Shown here: positions 17,752 to 26,197 of the stretch, one piece after another
Position numbering within the stretch: the stretch's first letter is position 1
Layout: each line of letters begins with the position of its first letter
Origin: Polaromonas sp. A23
Lineage (GTDB): Bacteria > Pseudomonadota > Gammaproteobacteria > Burkholderiales > Burkholderiaceae_C
Direction: 5' to 3'
Assembly: GCF_002001015.1 (NCBI RefSeq)
Contig: NZ_MUNO01000004.1
Coordinates: 78,210 to 142,209, forward strand
Length of the DNA: 64,000 nt
The notes under the pieces: model-generated
The model's input: the letters and a program-made list of their open reading frames with translations, nothing else
Told to the model about the DNA's origin: nothing
Database searches by the model: none
Translations under genes and position numbers: made by a program

Positions 17752-20064
17752 TCAGAGGGTTACGGTGAAGCAGGCGCCCTGGCCAGGGGCGCTGCGCACA
17801 TCAATGCTTCCGCCGTGCAGCTCGACCGAGTTCTTCACGATGGCCAGGCCCAGCCCGGTGCCCTGGATGTCACCCACATTGCTGGCGCGGTGGAAGGACT
17901 GGAAAAGATGGGGAATTTCTTCGGTCGGAATGCCGATGCCCCGGTCCTGCACCTCGAACACGGTGCGGCCGTCCTGCCTGGAAACGTCCAGGCTGACCTT
18001 GCCACCCTGCGGCGAGTACTTGATGGCGTTGGACAGCAGGTTGCCCAGGATGTGACGCAGCAGCTTGGCATCGAAGACACCGGCGGACACCTCCGGGGAA
18101 AACTGCGTCTCTATTTCGCAGTTGGTCTTGGGCAGGAGGAAGCGCGCTTCTTGCACGATGTCGCGGCAAAGCGCCAGGAGGTCCGTCTGCTGCGGCCGGA
18201 ACTCCAGCATCTGCGCGTCCACCTGGCCTATCAGCAAGGCGCGGTCCAGCATCCTGGCCATGCGCTGGACACCGGCGCCTATGCTGTTGAGTATTTCAAG
18301 TCTCTCTTCCGCAGGCATCCGGTCGCTGTAGTCCCTGACGAGCTCCGACGCCGACAGGATGGCCGCGAGCGGTGTCCTGAACTCATGGCTGGTCATGGAC
18401 ACAAAACGCGAGCGCAGGTCGTTGAGTTCCTTTTCACGTTCCAGGGCGGCGCGGATGTTGTCTTCCGCGCGCCGGCGCTCGGTGATGTCCAGCAGCGTCC
18501 AGATCACGCCGGCCGAAGGGGTGCGGTCCACCACGCAGCGGCCGGCCAGCTGCATCCACACCGCCTCGCCGCCGCGGCGCAGGAAGCGCCGCTCGTCCAC
18601 GTAAACACCATCACGCAACAAGGCTTCGCGCGTCACGCGGCCATCGGCTTCGAAAGTCTCGTCGTCCGGGTAGAGCAGCCGCGACGACTGACCTACCAGC
18701 TCCTGGCGCGAGTAGCCCGTTATTTCCAGATACTTGTCGTTTATCCACTGGATGCGCCGGTCCACGTTGAAGCTGATGCCCACCAGCGCGCTGTTGAAGA
18801 TGGCTTCGCGTTCCGACGAGGTTTTCTCGAGCGCGGCTTCCAACGCCTTGCGTTCCGTGATGTCCATCACTGCCCAGACCGTTCCCTGGGTCCTGTCGAG
18901 AATGCTGACGGCCTTGCCGGAGGCGGTGACCCAGAACAGGCTGCCGTCAAGCTTGCGCATCCGCAGGTCGTTCTGGTAGGCGCGGCCCTCGCTCATGCAG
19001 TCCGCGATATCCCTGGCCACACGGGTGTATTCGGCCTCTGACTCGAACAGCTCGCTCCAGTGGGCCGGTGCGGTTGCGCCGGGGGCGATGCCGAAAATTT
19101 TCGACAGCGCCTGGTTGGACCAGCGGAAAGTGTCGGCACTCGTGAGGAAGGCAATGCCGACCAGCGAGTTTTCAAGAATGGTCTCTCGCTCTTCCAGGGT
19201 GTCGCGCAGCTTTTCCTCAAGGGCTCTTTTTTCGCTGATGTCCGAGAAAAAGGTGAGGGTGGCCTGCTCGCCGTCCCAGGGAACCACCGTCACGCTGATG
19301 CCTATCCAGCGGATGGTCCCATCGGGCAACAGCAGCCGAAGTTCATAGCGGCTGGGCGCATCTTCGCCGGCCAGGCGTTTGCGCTGGCGCTCCAGCACCA
19401 GGGCGTGGTCATCGGGGTGGATGCGGTGCAGGAAACCGATCTGCTGCATGTCCTGCGGAGACATGCCGGCTATCTCGGCAGCCCTTGCGTTGGAATAGGC
19501 CACCTTCTGGTCTTTCACCACAATCATGCCTTCACTGACATGTTCGACCACGGCACGGTACTTTTCCTCCGAGCCGCGCAGTGCCTGCTCCACCGAGCGC
19601 CTGCCGGAGACGTCGCGGATGAAGGCGCCGAAGCTGTTGGTCCCATCGCCCCGCACGGTGAAGATGGAAAGTTCGATGGCGATCAGCGAGCCATTCTTGT
19701 GCAGCGCTTCGATCTCCAGCAGCCGGTTGGCGGTGTTTGCCTCGCCGGTTTCCAGGTGCGCCGCGAAACTGGTTTCGTACGCTTCGCGGTATTTGTCCGG
19801 AACGATCAGGTCGCCCATCTGCCGGTCAACAGCCTCCCCGGCGTTCCAGCCCAGCATCCGTTCGGCACTGAGATTCCAGTGGGTGATGGTTCCGCTGGCG
19901 TCCAGTTCCAGCACCGCATCGCGTGCGGAATCCAGCAGTGAGGTGAGGTGGCGTTGCCTGGCCTCCAGCGCCTTGATGGTCGCTGCCTGGCTGGCGATGA
20001 CATCCTCTGCGGATCCGGGCTCCGGCGGCGCGGTGGCTGCGGGTCGTGGGGACTGTTTATTCAT
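17752..20064 (-). CDS. Soluble multi-PAS sensor histidine kinase
   Basis: A 770-residue kinase without any transmembrane segment. A short helical N-terminus leads to four PAS/PAC units (about residues 35-155, 160-280, 290-410 and 415-540). The HisKA domain has phospho-acceptor His560 in SHEFRTPLAA, and the ATPase domain has the N-box and the G-box motif GIGIPTEE and TGLGLAIVKNS. It would sense a cytoplasmic signal such as redox, oxygen or a metabolite and phosphorylate a response regulator. The divergently transcribed GlrR-type regulator 222 bp away is the obvious partner. Orthologous GlrK kinases are membrane proteins, so this is a different input module. Confidence 0.92.
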   Translation of the reverse strand: MNKQSPRPAATAPPEPGSAEDVIASQAATIKALEARQRHLTSLLDSARDAVLELDASGTITHWNLSAERMLGWNAGEAVDRQMGDLIVPDKYREAYETSFAAHLETGEANTANRLLEIEALHKNGSLIAIELSIFTVRGDGTNSFGAFIRDVSGRRSVEQALRGSEEKYRAVVEHVSEGMIVVKDQKVAYSNARAAEIAGMSPQDMQQIGFLHRIHPDDHALVLERQRKRLAGEDAPSRYELRLLLPDGTIRWIGISVTVVPWDGEQATLTFFSDISEKRALEEKLRDTLEERETILENSLVGIAFLTSADTFRWSNQALSKIFGIAPGATAPAHWSELFESEAEYTRVARDIADCMSEGRAYQNDLRMRKLDGSLFWVTASGKAVSILDRTQGTVWAVMDITERKALEAALEKTSSEREAIFNSALVGISFNVDRRIQWINDKYLEITGYSRQELVGQSSRLLYPDDETFEADGRVTREALLRDGVYVDERRFLRRGGEAVWMQLAGRCVVDRTPSAGVIWTLLDITERRRAEDNIRAALEREKELNDLRSRFVSMTSHEFRTPLAAILSASELVRDYSDRMPAEERLEILNSIGAGVQRMARMLDRALLIGQVDAQMLEFRPQQTDLLALCRDIVQEARFLLPKTNCEIETQFSPEVSAGVFDAKLLRHILGNLLSNAIKYSPQGGKVSLDVSRQDGRTVFEVQDRGIGIPTEEIPHLFQSFHRASNVGDIQGTGLGLAIVKNSVELHGGSIDVRSAPGQGACFTVTL

Positions 20065-20285
20065 GGATGGCCAGGGCGGGGACGTGCCTTGTGCGGCCGG
20101 TCCGGGGTTGAATCGGTAACGGGATTCTCTGCGATAGCCATCCGTTCGGTCAAATCAGGGAAGCCCGCAGTGCCGTCAAGGTGTGTCGCGACGGTGTACG
20201 GTCCATCGGTTAGACGTTATGCTTGGAAAAAAACGTCAACAACAGCTCTGCCAGCCTGAGGTACGTGCTTGATCAACGGGGAACT
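20065..20285. other. Divergent control region between kinase and response regulator
   Basis: These 221 bp must hold promoters for both genes. I see a weak inverted repeat GACGTT (20213-20218) / AACGTC (20232-20237) but no clear promoter hexamers and no TGTC-N10-GACA site. Confidence 0.4.
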
Positions 20286-21632
20286 ATGGCGCGTATTCTG
20301 ATCGTCGACGACGACCCGGCCCTGCTGAGGCTGCTGTCCCTTCGCCTTCATTACGAAGGCCACACGGCCATAGAGGCGGGCAGCGGTGCGGCCGCGCTTG
20401 CCCGGTTGGACCAGGAGTTGCCGCACATTCTCATCACCGATCTGCGCATGCCCGGCATGGACGGCTTGCAGCTGTTCGAGGCTGTTCACCGCCGTTTTCC
20501 GCTCTTGCCGGTTCTGATCCTGACGGCCAATGGCACGATTCCAGACGCGGTGCATGCCATGCAGCGCGGTGTTTTCGGCTATGTGACGAAACCCTTTGAA
20601 GGCCTGGACCTGATGCGCGAAGTGGACCGGGCACTGGAGGCGTCTTCCACGCTGGGCGCGGACATGCCCGGTGAGTTGCCCGGCGAAGCCTGGCGGGAAG
20701 CCATCATCACGCGCAGTCCGCGCATGGAAAAACTTCTGGCCGAGGCACGTCTCATGGCACAAAGCGATGCCTCGGTGCTGATCCACGGCCAGAGTGGCAC
20801 CGGCAAAGAGCTGCTGGCGCGCGCCCTGCATGCTTCCAGTGCACGGCATCAGGAAGCGCTGGTGGCCGTGAACTGCGGCGCGATACCGGAAAACCTGGTC
20901 GAGTCGGAGCTCTTCGGCCACGTCAAGGGTGCCTTCACCGGTGCGGTGCGCGACAGCGTGGGTTTGTTCACCAGCGCACACCGCGGCACGATCTTCCTGG
21001 ATGAAGTGGCCGACCTGCCGCTGGCCATGCAGGTCAAGCTGCTGCGTGTCCTGCAGGAGCGGGAAGTGCGCCCGGTAGGGGCGGCCAAGTCCCACAAGGT
21101 CGATGTGCGCGTGATCTCGGCTTCCAACCGCAGGCTGGAGGACGAAGTGGCAGCCGGCCGTTTCCGCGAAGATCTTTTTTACCGCCTCCATGTGGTGGGC
21201 CTGAACCTGCCGCCGCTGGCCGAACGCCGCGAGGACATTCCCCTGCTGGCCAACCATTTCATGCGCAGCCTGTCGCTGCGCTACGCCAAATCACTGACCG
21301 CGTTTGCGCCGGGCGCGCTTGAACAGCTCAGCACCGCGCCCTGGCCGGGCAATGTGCGGCAACTGCAAAACGTGGTCGAAAAATGCGTGGTGCTGTGTAC
21401 CGGATCGCTCATTCCGGCTGCCCTGGTGCAAAGCGCGTTGACCAGCCAGGGCGGGGAAATGCTGCCGCTGGACGAGGCCCGCAAGGAGTTTGAACGTGAC
21501 TACTTGACGCGGCTGCTGAAGATCACCAATGGCAATGTCACCCAGGCCGCCAAGCTCGCCCGCCGCAACCGGACGGATTTTTATGCCTTGCTGGCCCGCC
21601 ACCAGCTAGACGCCGCCAGCTTCAAGGCCTGA
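20286..21632 (+). CDS. glrR: GlrR/QseF-type sigma-54-dependent response regulator
   Basis: A 448-residue NtrC-family activator. The receiver domain has phospho-acceptor Asp52 in LITDLRMPGMDG. The AAA+ domain has Walker A GQSGTGKE (168-175), the sigma-54 contact loop GAFTGA (215-220) and Walker B TIFLDE. A C-terminal Fis-type helix-turn-helix contains ITNGNVTQAAKLARRNRTD. As far as I remember Escherichia coli GlrR, length and the C-terminal NGNVTxAA...RNRT-F-Y-LLxRH-LD end match closely. ATG at 20286 follows GGGGAA. It would activate sigma-54 promoters by binding upstream sites; two perfect matches to the GlrR motif lie just downstream, ahead of a globin gene. Confidence 0.93.
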   Translation: MARILIVDDDPALLRLLSLRLHYEGHTAIEAGSGAAALARLDQELPHILITDLRMPGMDGLQLFEAVHRRFPLLPVLILTANGTIPDAVHAMQRGVFGYVTKPFEGLDLMREVDRALEASSTLGADMPGELPGEAWREAIITRSPRMEKLLAEARLMAQSDASVLIHGQSGTGKELLARALHASSARHQEALVAVNCGAIPENLVESELFGHVKGAFTGAVRDSVGLFTSAHRGTIFLDEVADLPLAMQVKLLRVLQEREVRPVGAAKSHKVDVRVISASNRRLEDEVAAGRFREDLFYRLHVVGLNLPPLAERREDIPLLANHFMRSLSLRYAKSLTAFAPGALEQLSTAPWPGNVRQLQNVVEKCVVLCTGSLIPAALVQSALTSQGGEMLPLDEARKEFERDYLTRLLKITNGNVTQAAKLARRNRTDFYALLARHQLDAASFKA

Positions 21633-21654
21633 GCGCGCCTTGCGCCGTGTTCAG

Positions 21655-21674
21655 CTGTCTGTATTGACAGACAG
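21655..21674. promoter_or_regulatory. Upstream activating site 1, TGTC-N10-GACA
   Basis: A perfect 8-4-8 palindrome (CTGTCTGT-ATTG-ACAGACAG) that contains TGTC-N10-GACA at 21656-21673, the consensus recalled for GlrR. There is no T-tract after it, which speaks against a terminator. It lies about 154 bp upstream of the predicted transcription start of the globin gene. Confidence 0.7.
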
Positions 21675-21721
21675 GCTACATCTCTGATTTCACACGCTTT
21701 TTTGCTAATGGCCACCCTGGC

Positions 21722-21739
21722 TGTCGGTGAAACCCGACA
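21722..21739. promoter_or_regulatory. Upstream activating site 2, TGTC-N10-GACA
   Basis: TGTC-GGTGAAACCC-GACA is a second perfect TGTC-N10-GACA match. Its centre is 66 bp from site 1, close to six helical turns, and about 88 bp upstream of the predicted start of transcription. Confidence 0.7.
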
Positions 21740-21792
21740 CTGTTGCCAAGGAGGGGCGCGTGCAAGTCATTGATTTCATTGGAAAAGGGGGG

Positions 21793-21808
21793 TGGCACGC
21801 ATCTTGGG
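21793..21808 (+). promoter_or_regulatory. Candidate sigma-54 promoter of the globin gene
   Basis: TGGCAC-N5-TTGG matches the -24/-12 consensus TGGCAC-N5-TTGC except for the last base. The spacing is exact. Transcription would start near 21819, leaving a leader of about 28 bases before the ATG at 21847. Confidence 0.65.
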
Positions 21809-21846
21809 TAGCAGTGGGGGTCCAACCCGCTTACCCAAGGAAACCC

Positions 21847-22281
21847 ATGAACTCCGAACAAATCAATCTTGTGCAATCCAGTTTCAAGGATGTGCGCCCC
21901 ATCGCTGCGCTTACAGCTGACATTTTTTATACCCGCCTGTTTGTGCTGGACCCGTCGCTGCGGACCATGTTCAAGGGCGACCTGGTCGACCAGGGACGCA
22001 TGTTGATGTCCATGCTCAGTACGGCCGTCAACGGCCTGACGAACCTGGACGCCACTGTGCCGGTTGTGCGCCAGCTGGGCATGCGCCACGCGAAGTATGG
22101 CGTGCAGGACGAGCATTTCGACACGGTGGGCAGTGCACTGCTCTGGACGCTGGAGCAGGGGCTGGGCGAAAAATTCACGGCCGATGTGCGTGAAGCGTGG
22201 ACTGCGGCCTACGCACTGCTGGCCAGCGTGATGCAGCTGGGTCTCATCGAAGCCCGGTCGCAGCAAGCGGCCGCGGCCTGA
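21847..22281 (+). CDS. Single-domain globin (bacterial haemoglobin-like)
   Basis: A 144-residue globin of the long, non-truncated type. The proximal haem ligand is most likely His81 in MRHAKYGV, matching the F8 position of Vitreoscilla-type globins; Gln49 may occupy E7. The start ATG follows AAGGAAA. It has no reductase domain. Such globins bind oxygen or nitric oxide in the cytoplasm and are used in oxygen supply or NO detoxification. The promoter region carries a sigma-54-like element and two GlrR-type sites, so the adjacent kinase-regulator pair probably controls it. Confidence 0.9.
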   Translation: MNSEQINLVQSSFKDVRPIAALTADIFYTRLFVLDPSLRTMFKGDLVDQGRMLMSMLSTAVNGLTNLDATVPVVRQLGMRHAKYGVQDEHFDTVGSALLWTLEQGLGEKFTADVREAWTAAYALLASVMQLGLIEARSQQAAAA

Positions 22282-22296
22282 GCGAGGCCTTCTGCC

Positions 22297-22662
22297 ATGA
22301 AAGCTATTGCCAATTTCAAAAGCGATTCAGGCTACCGCGTGAACGCCCACACCATGCGCACCACCGCCTTCCACCGGCCACGCGGCACCGGCCTCGTGCT
22401 TGCGCTCGTGGCCATCATCCTGGTTGCAGGCTCGGCCCTGATCGCCCATGGCATTGCCCAGGCTGGCGGGATCGAACCGTTTGAGAAACCCGCTGCTTCC
22501 GCCAAACCGGTTCCAGGTGCTGCCGTGGTGATAGACCACTCATCCCTGGCCACATCGACCCTGTTGCCCGAGCCCGATGCGTCCCTGCTGCATTCGGATC
22601 CCACTGCGTATCTGAATGCGAATGGGCCGGCGCCTGTCAAGGCGCTTCGGGCCGCTTTGTGA
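22297..22662 (+). CDS. Small single-pass membrane protein, unknown function
   Basis: A 121-residue protein with one strong hydrophobic segment (GLVLALVAIILVAGSALIAHG) near residues 31-51 and a Pro/Ala-rich C-terminal part, probably periplasmic. I do not recognise a family. ATG at 22297 lies 15 bp after the globin stop; an internal ATG at 22354 is an alternative because the first 19 residues look unconstrained. Close spacing suggests co-transcription with the globin. Confidence 0.65.
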   Translation: MKAIANFKSDSGYRVNAHTMRTTAFHRPRGTGLVLALVAIILVAGSALIAHGIAQAGGIEPFEKPAASAKPVPGAAVVIDHSSLATSTLLPEPDASLLHSDPTAYLNANGPAPVKALRAAL

Positions 22663-22816
22663 ATGCCTGGGTCGCCGCGTTAGCGCCGTCGGAAGGGGTG
22701 TTTCAGGTTTTTGTAAAAAACTATCGGTTGAATTTATTTAATTGACTTTGTTTATTGATGAGGTGCTTCTAGCATTCGTGCATGCCCCACCTTTTTCAAC
22801 AGCAGGAGTCCTTTTC

Positions 22817-24325
22817 ATGAGTCAACACCCCCCTCTGACCACCGCGTCCGGCATCCCCGTCGTCGACAACCAGAACAGCCTCAGCGCAGGTCCGCGAGGC
22901 CCGCTTCTGCTGCAGGACTTTCACCTGATCGAGAAACTCCAGCACTTCAACCGCGAACGCATTCCCGAGCGCGTGGTCCACGCCAAAGGCTCCGGCGCCT
23001 ACGGCACTTTCACAGTGACCCATGACATCAGCCGGTACACCAAAGCCCGTTTGTTCAATGCCGTGGGCAAGAAGACGGAAACCTTTGTCCGCTTTTCCAC
23101 GGTGGGCGGTGAAAAGGGCAGCGCCGACACCGAACGCGATCCGCGCGGCTTCGCCATGCGCTTCTATACCGAAGAGGGCAACTGGGACCTGGTGGGCAAC
23201 AACACGCCCATGTTCTTCATCAAGGATCCGATCAAGTTTCCCGACTTTGTGCACACGCAAAAGCGCGACCCACAGACCAACCTGAAGTCGGCCCAGATGA
23301 TGTGGGACTTCTGGAGCAAGGCGCCCGAGTCACTGCACCAGGTCACGATGTTGTTCAGCGACCGTGGCACGCCCGACGGCTATCGGCATATGGATGGTTT
23401 CGGCAGCCATACCTTCAGCCTGATCAACGCTGCGGGTGAGCGTGTCTGGGCCAAGTGGCACCTGAAGACGAAGCAGGGCATCAAGAACCTGAGCGCCGAC
23501 GAAGCCGCGCGCCTGGCGGGCACTGACCCCGATCACGCGCAGCGTGACCTGTTTAACGCCATTGCCGCGGGCAACTTCCCGCAGTGGGACGTGTCCATTC
23601 AGGTCATGACCGAAGCCGAGGCTGTGGCCTGGGAAAACCGCACGGGCTGGAACCCGTTTGACCTGACCAAGGTCTGGCCATACGGCGATTTCCCGCGCAT
23701 TCCCGTCGGCGTGCTCGAGCTCAACCGCAACCCCGACAACTACCACGCGCACGTCGAGCAGGCGGCGTTCTCGCCGGCCAACATCGTGCCGGGCATGGGC
23801 TACAGCCCCGACAAGATGCTGCAGGGGCGCCTCTTTGCGTACCACGACGCGCAGCTGTACCGCGTGGGCACCAATCACCAGCACCTGCCGGTGAATCGCG
23901 CGCGCTGCCCCTTCCACAACCAGCAGCGCGACGGCCAGATGGCGATCGACAACGGCGGTTCAGCGCAAAACTATGAGACCGTTGCGGCGGCCGGTACTTC
24001 GCCGAGCGGGCTGGGCCATGGCGACGCGGGCCTGTCACTCAACGGGATGGCAGGGCGGTATGACGAGCGTGGCACCTCGGACGATTTCACCCAGGCGGGC
24101 AACCTGTTCCGCGTGATGAAGCCGGACGCGCAGGACCGACTGACCAGCAACATTGCGGGTGCCTTGAAGGATGTGAGCAGGGACGTCCAGCAGGTGCAGA
24201 TCGGCCACTTCACCAAGGCCGACCCGGCCTATGGCGCGGCAGTGGCGCGCAAGCTGGCGGCCCTGGCGGCGGCGAGTGTCCAGGCAGCCAAGCCGCTGTC
24301 CGTGGCAAAAGAGGCCGTGGCATGA
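22817..24325 (+). CDS. Monofunctional haem catalase (small-subunit type)
   Basis: A 502-residue catalase that converts hydrogen peroxide to water and oxygen. Catalytic His55 sits in ERVVHAKGSG and the active-site Asn128 region in LVGNNTPMFF. The family signature RFSTVGGEKGSADTERDPRG and the proximal haem Tyr in RLFAYHDAQLYR are intact. The start follows AGGAG; an upstream in-frame TTG is unlikely. Length suits the small-subunit clade. It may be under OxyR control, but I could not confirm an OxyR box. Confidence 0.95.
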   Translation: MSQHPPLTTASGIPVVDNQNSLSAGPRGPLLLQDFHLIEKLQHFNRERIPERVVHAKGSGAYGTFTVTHDISRYTKARLFNAVGKKTETFVRFSTVGGEKGSADTERDPRGFAMRFYTEEGNWDLVGNNTPMFFIKDPIKFPDFVHTQKRDPQTNLKSAQMMWDFWSKAPESLHQVTMLFSDRGTPDGYRHMDGFGSHTFSLINAAGERVWAKWHLKTKQGIKNLSADEAARLAGTDPDHAQRDLFNAIAAGNFPQWDVSIQVMTEAEAVAWENRTGWNPFDLTKVWPYGDFPRIPVGVLELNRNPDNYHAHVEQAAFSPANIVPGMGYSPDKMLQGRLFAYHDAQLYRVGTNHQHLPVNRARCPFHNQQRDGQMAIDNGGSAQNYETVAAAGTSPSGLGHGDAGLSLNGMAGRYDERGTSDDFTQAGNLFRVMKPDAQDRLTSNIAGALKDVSRDVQQVQIGHFTKADPAYGAAVARKLAALAAASVQAAKPLSVAKEAVA

Positions 24326-24527
24326 AGGCGCTGCGCCTCTCCGTCGGCGCCGCCATCAACAGCGCGGGCCTGCTGGCGATGCTGGCCAACCTGGCGCAGT
24401 GGCACGCGGGCTGACCCGCTGGCCGCAGGACGTGCTGCTGCACGCCAGCATTGACTGTGGCCTGTCCGCTGCCGTGGACGCTTTCCACACGGCCGCGGAG
24501 GTGGTCGACGTGCCCAGGGCTGTTTGA
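24322..24527 (+). pseudogene. Possible frameshifted small gene after the catalase
   Basis: An ATG overlapping the catalase stop (ATGA) opens a 30-residue peptide that ends at 24414. A second reading frame with similar composition continues to 24527. Joining both by one frameshift would give about 68 residues with a hydrophobic N-terminus. I recognise no family, so it could also be non-coding. Confidence 0.25.
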
Positions 24528-24821
24528 GCGCTGAGTGTTGATGATTTTGGCCATTTGCCCAATGGCTGCGGACACAAGTAGCTATTGAATTGATAGCGAA
24601 TGCATAACCGCCGAAATTTCGAACCGCGGCTGAATGCGGCGGGAAATGCGCTGTGGGGCTGTCCATTTTCAATAAACGCAGGCCTTACCCGGGCATGCGA
24701 ATGAGGACTACAGCCCGCGCGGCTTGCAGGCGCACAATGAATTTTCCGGCCTCCATTTCGGGGGCTTGCTGGCCGCACACCTGTTGCTTTGCGCTGCTGC
24801 AGCCTGAAAGGAAAAACATAG
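24415..24821. other. Intergenic region upstream of the hibernation factor gene
   Basis: It contains the tail of the possible frameshifted gene, one dispersed repeat (24544-24597) and then about 220 bp that should carry the promoter of the next gene. I see no convincing promoter hexamers. Confidence 0.4.
24544..24597 (+). repeat. Dispersed two-hairpin repeat, copy 2 (intergenic)
   Basis: It begins ATTTTGGCC, has GCCC-AAT-GGC in the middle and ends with the perfect-stem core GCTATTGAATTGATAGC (24581-24597). Confidence 0.8.
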
Positions 24822-25181
24822 ATGCAAATTCAAGTCAACTCCAATCACACCGTCCACACCGGCGAGTCGTTTGAGCGATGGGCGAATACGGAACTCAATG
24901 AATCCTTGCGCCGCTTCAAGGACGACATCACCCGCGTTGAAGTGCACATGAGTGAGGAGAACAGCGACAAGGCCAGCAACGGCCACAAGCGTTGCACGAT
25001 GGAAGCCCGGCTTGCCCATCACGAGCCGGTGGCCGTGAACCACGACGCTTCCAGCCAGGACCTGGCTTTCCGCGGCGCCAGCGACAAGCTCAAGCGTTTG
25101 CTCGAACACACGCTGGACAAATTGCGCGACCATCGCTCGCGCGAATCGATCCGTCGCGCCGAAGATCTGGACGCCGTCTGA
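24822..25181 (+). CDS. HPF/RaiA family ribosome-associated protein
   Basis: A 119-residue protein that starts MQIQVNSNHTVHTGESFERW and aligns by pattern with short ribosome hibernation or subunit-interface factors (beta-alpha-beta-beta-beta-alpha fold). These bind the decoding centre of the 30S subunit and silence ribosomes in starvation or stress. The start follows AAAGGAAA. It stands alone between two dispersed repeats. The C-terminal dimerisation domain of long HPF is absent. Confidence 0.82.
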   Translation: MQIQVNSNHTVHTGESFERWANTELNESLRRFKDDITRVEVHMSEENSDKASNGHKRCTMEARLAHHEPVAVNHDASSQDLAFRGASDKLKRLLEHTLDKLRDHRSRESIRRAEDLDAV

Positions 25182-25283
25182 ACTTCGCGAGAGTACAGCG
25201 CAGGGCGTGGGCAGGGCCGCAGAGGTGAGCTTCGTCAGCGGCAATTTCCTGCTTTTTCCTGCTTTCAGTAAAAAATTCAGGTA

Positions 25284-25337
25284 CTTTCGGCTTCCGGCCC
25301 TTGTCGTACGGTACTAGGTAGCTATCAATATCATAGC
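25284..25337 (+). repeat. Dispersed two-hairpin repeat, copy 3 (intergenic)
   Basis: TTTCGGCTTCCGGCCCTT leads to the core GCTATCAATATCATAGC (25321-25337). It lies between the hibernation factor and the metallophosphoesterase. Confidence 0.8.
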
Positions 25338-25444
25338 GATTGAGGCAGGCGTCTCCGATAGGCAGAAGGTGCAAAGGCGGACGCGTTGAATGCAAGTTTG
25401 GCATCAGCTTGCAGCACGATGATGGGCCAAGCCCGGAATCGATC

Positions 25445-26197
25445 ATGAAAATTGCGCTGCTGTCCGACATTCACGCCAATCTGCACGCCTTTGAGGCGTG
25501 TGTAAGCCATGCGCGCGCGAATGGGGTCGTCCGTTTTGCCGTGCTCGGTGATCTGGTGGGTTATGGCGCGCAACCGGCCGAGGTGGTGCGCCGCGTCCGG
25601 GCGCTCGCGGAGGAGGGCGCCATCGTCCTTCAGGGCAATCACGACGCGCTGGCGGTGAATCCTCTCGCGCAGGCCGGCACGCTGGAGGCCGGTGGCGCCG
25701 CATGGACCCGTTCCCAGCTGGATGCCTCCGCGCTGGAATTCCTCGATGGTCTGCCGATGACTGCCACCGACGGAGAGGTTTTTCTGGTGCACGCCAGCGC
25801 AGACGCGCCGCAGCGGTGGCTGTATGTAGACAGTGTGCATCGGGCCGCGGCCAGCCTCAATGCGGCCTGCGAAGACGCAGGCGTGCGTTATGTCTTTGGC
25901 GGTCATGTGCATCATCAAACACTGTATTTCCGCAATGCAAACCAGGCGCTCATGCGCTTTGATCCGACACCGGGCAGCCCCATCCCGTTGCCGCCACATC
26001 GTCGATGGATAGCCACCGTAGGATCGGTCGGGCAACCGCGTGACGGCGCCACGCCTGCCATGTATGCCATGTTTGACGCAGGCCGGGCCGAGATGACCTT
26101 TTACCGGGTGGCCTATGACCACCTGGCCGCTGCCGCCTGCATCCGGGCGGCGGGGCTGCCGGAGCCTTTCGCGCAGCGGCTGGAGCGCGGTCTGTGA
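25445..26197 (+). CDS. Calcineurin-like metallophosphoesterase
   Basis: A 250-residue phosphoesterase with all metal-binding motifs: SDIHAN near residues 7-12, LGDLVGYG, LQGNHD and the late FGGHVHH. The layout fits bacterial members of the protein phosphatase-like group that act on phosphoproteins or nucleotides. ATG at 25445 gives the conserved start MKIALLSDIHAN. Its stop overlaps the GTG of the following Ser/Thr kinase gene (GTGA), so the two are translationally coupled. It probably opposes that kinase or acts on the same pathway (inference). Confidence 0.9.
   Translation: MKIALLSDIHANLHAFEACVSHARANGVVRFAVLGDLVGYGAQPAEVVRRVRALAEEGAIVLQGNHDALAVNPLAQAGTLEAGGAAWTRSQLDASALEFLDGLPMTATDGEVFLVHASADAPQRWLYVDSVHRAAASLNAACEDAGVRYVFGGHVHHQTLYFRNANQALMRFDPTPGSPIPLPPHRRWIATVGSVGQPRDGATPAMYAMFDAGRAEMTFYRVAYDHLAAAACIRAAGLPEPFAQRLERGL

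Noticed and set aside
21655..21674. The 8-4-8 palindrome as a terminator of the response regulator gene
   Set aside because: There is no T-tract after the stem, and the sequence matches TGTC-N10-GACA exactly with a second copy downstream. A dual role cannot be excluded.
22663..22816. OxyR box or sigma-70 promoter upstream of the catalase
   Set aside because: The AT-rich stretch contains TTGACT and TAGCAT, but 22 bp apart, and no run of ATAG/CTAT tetranucleotides with proper spacing is seen.
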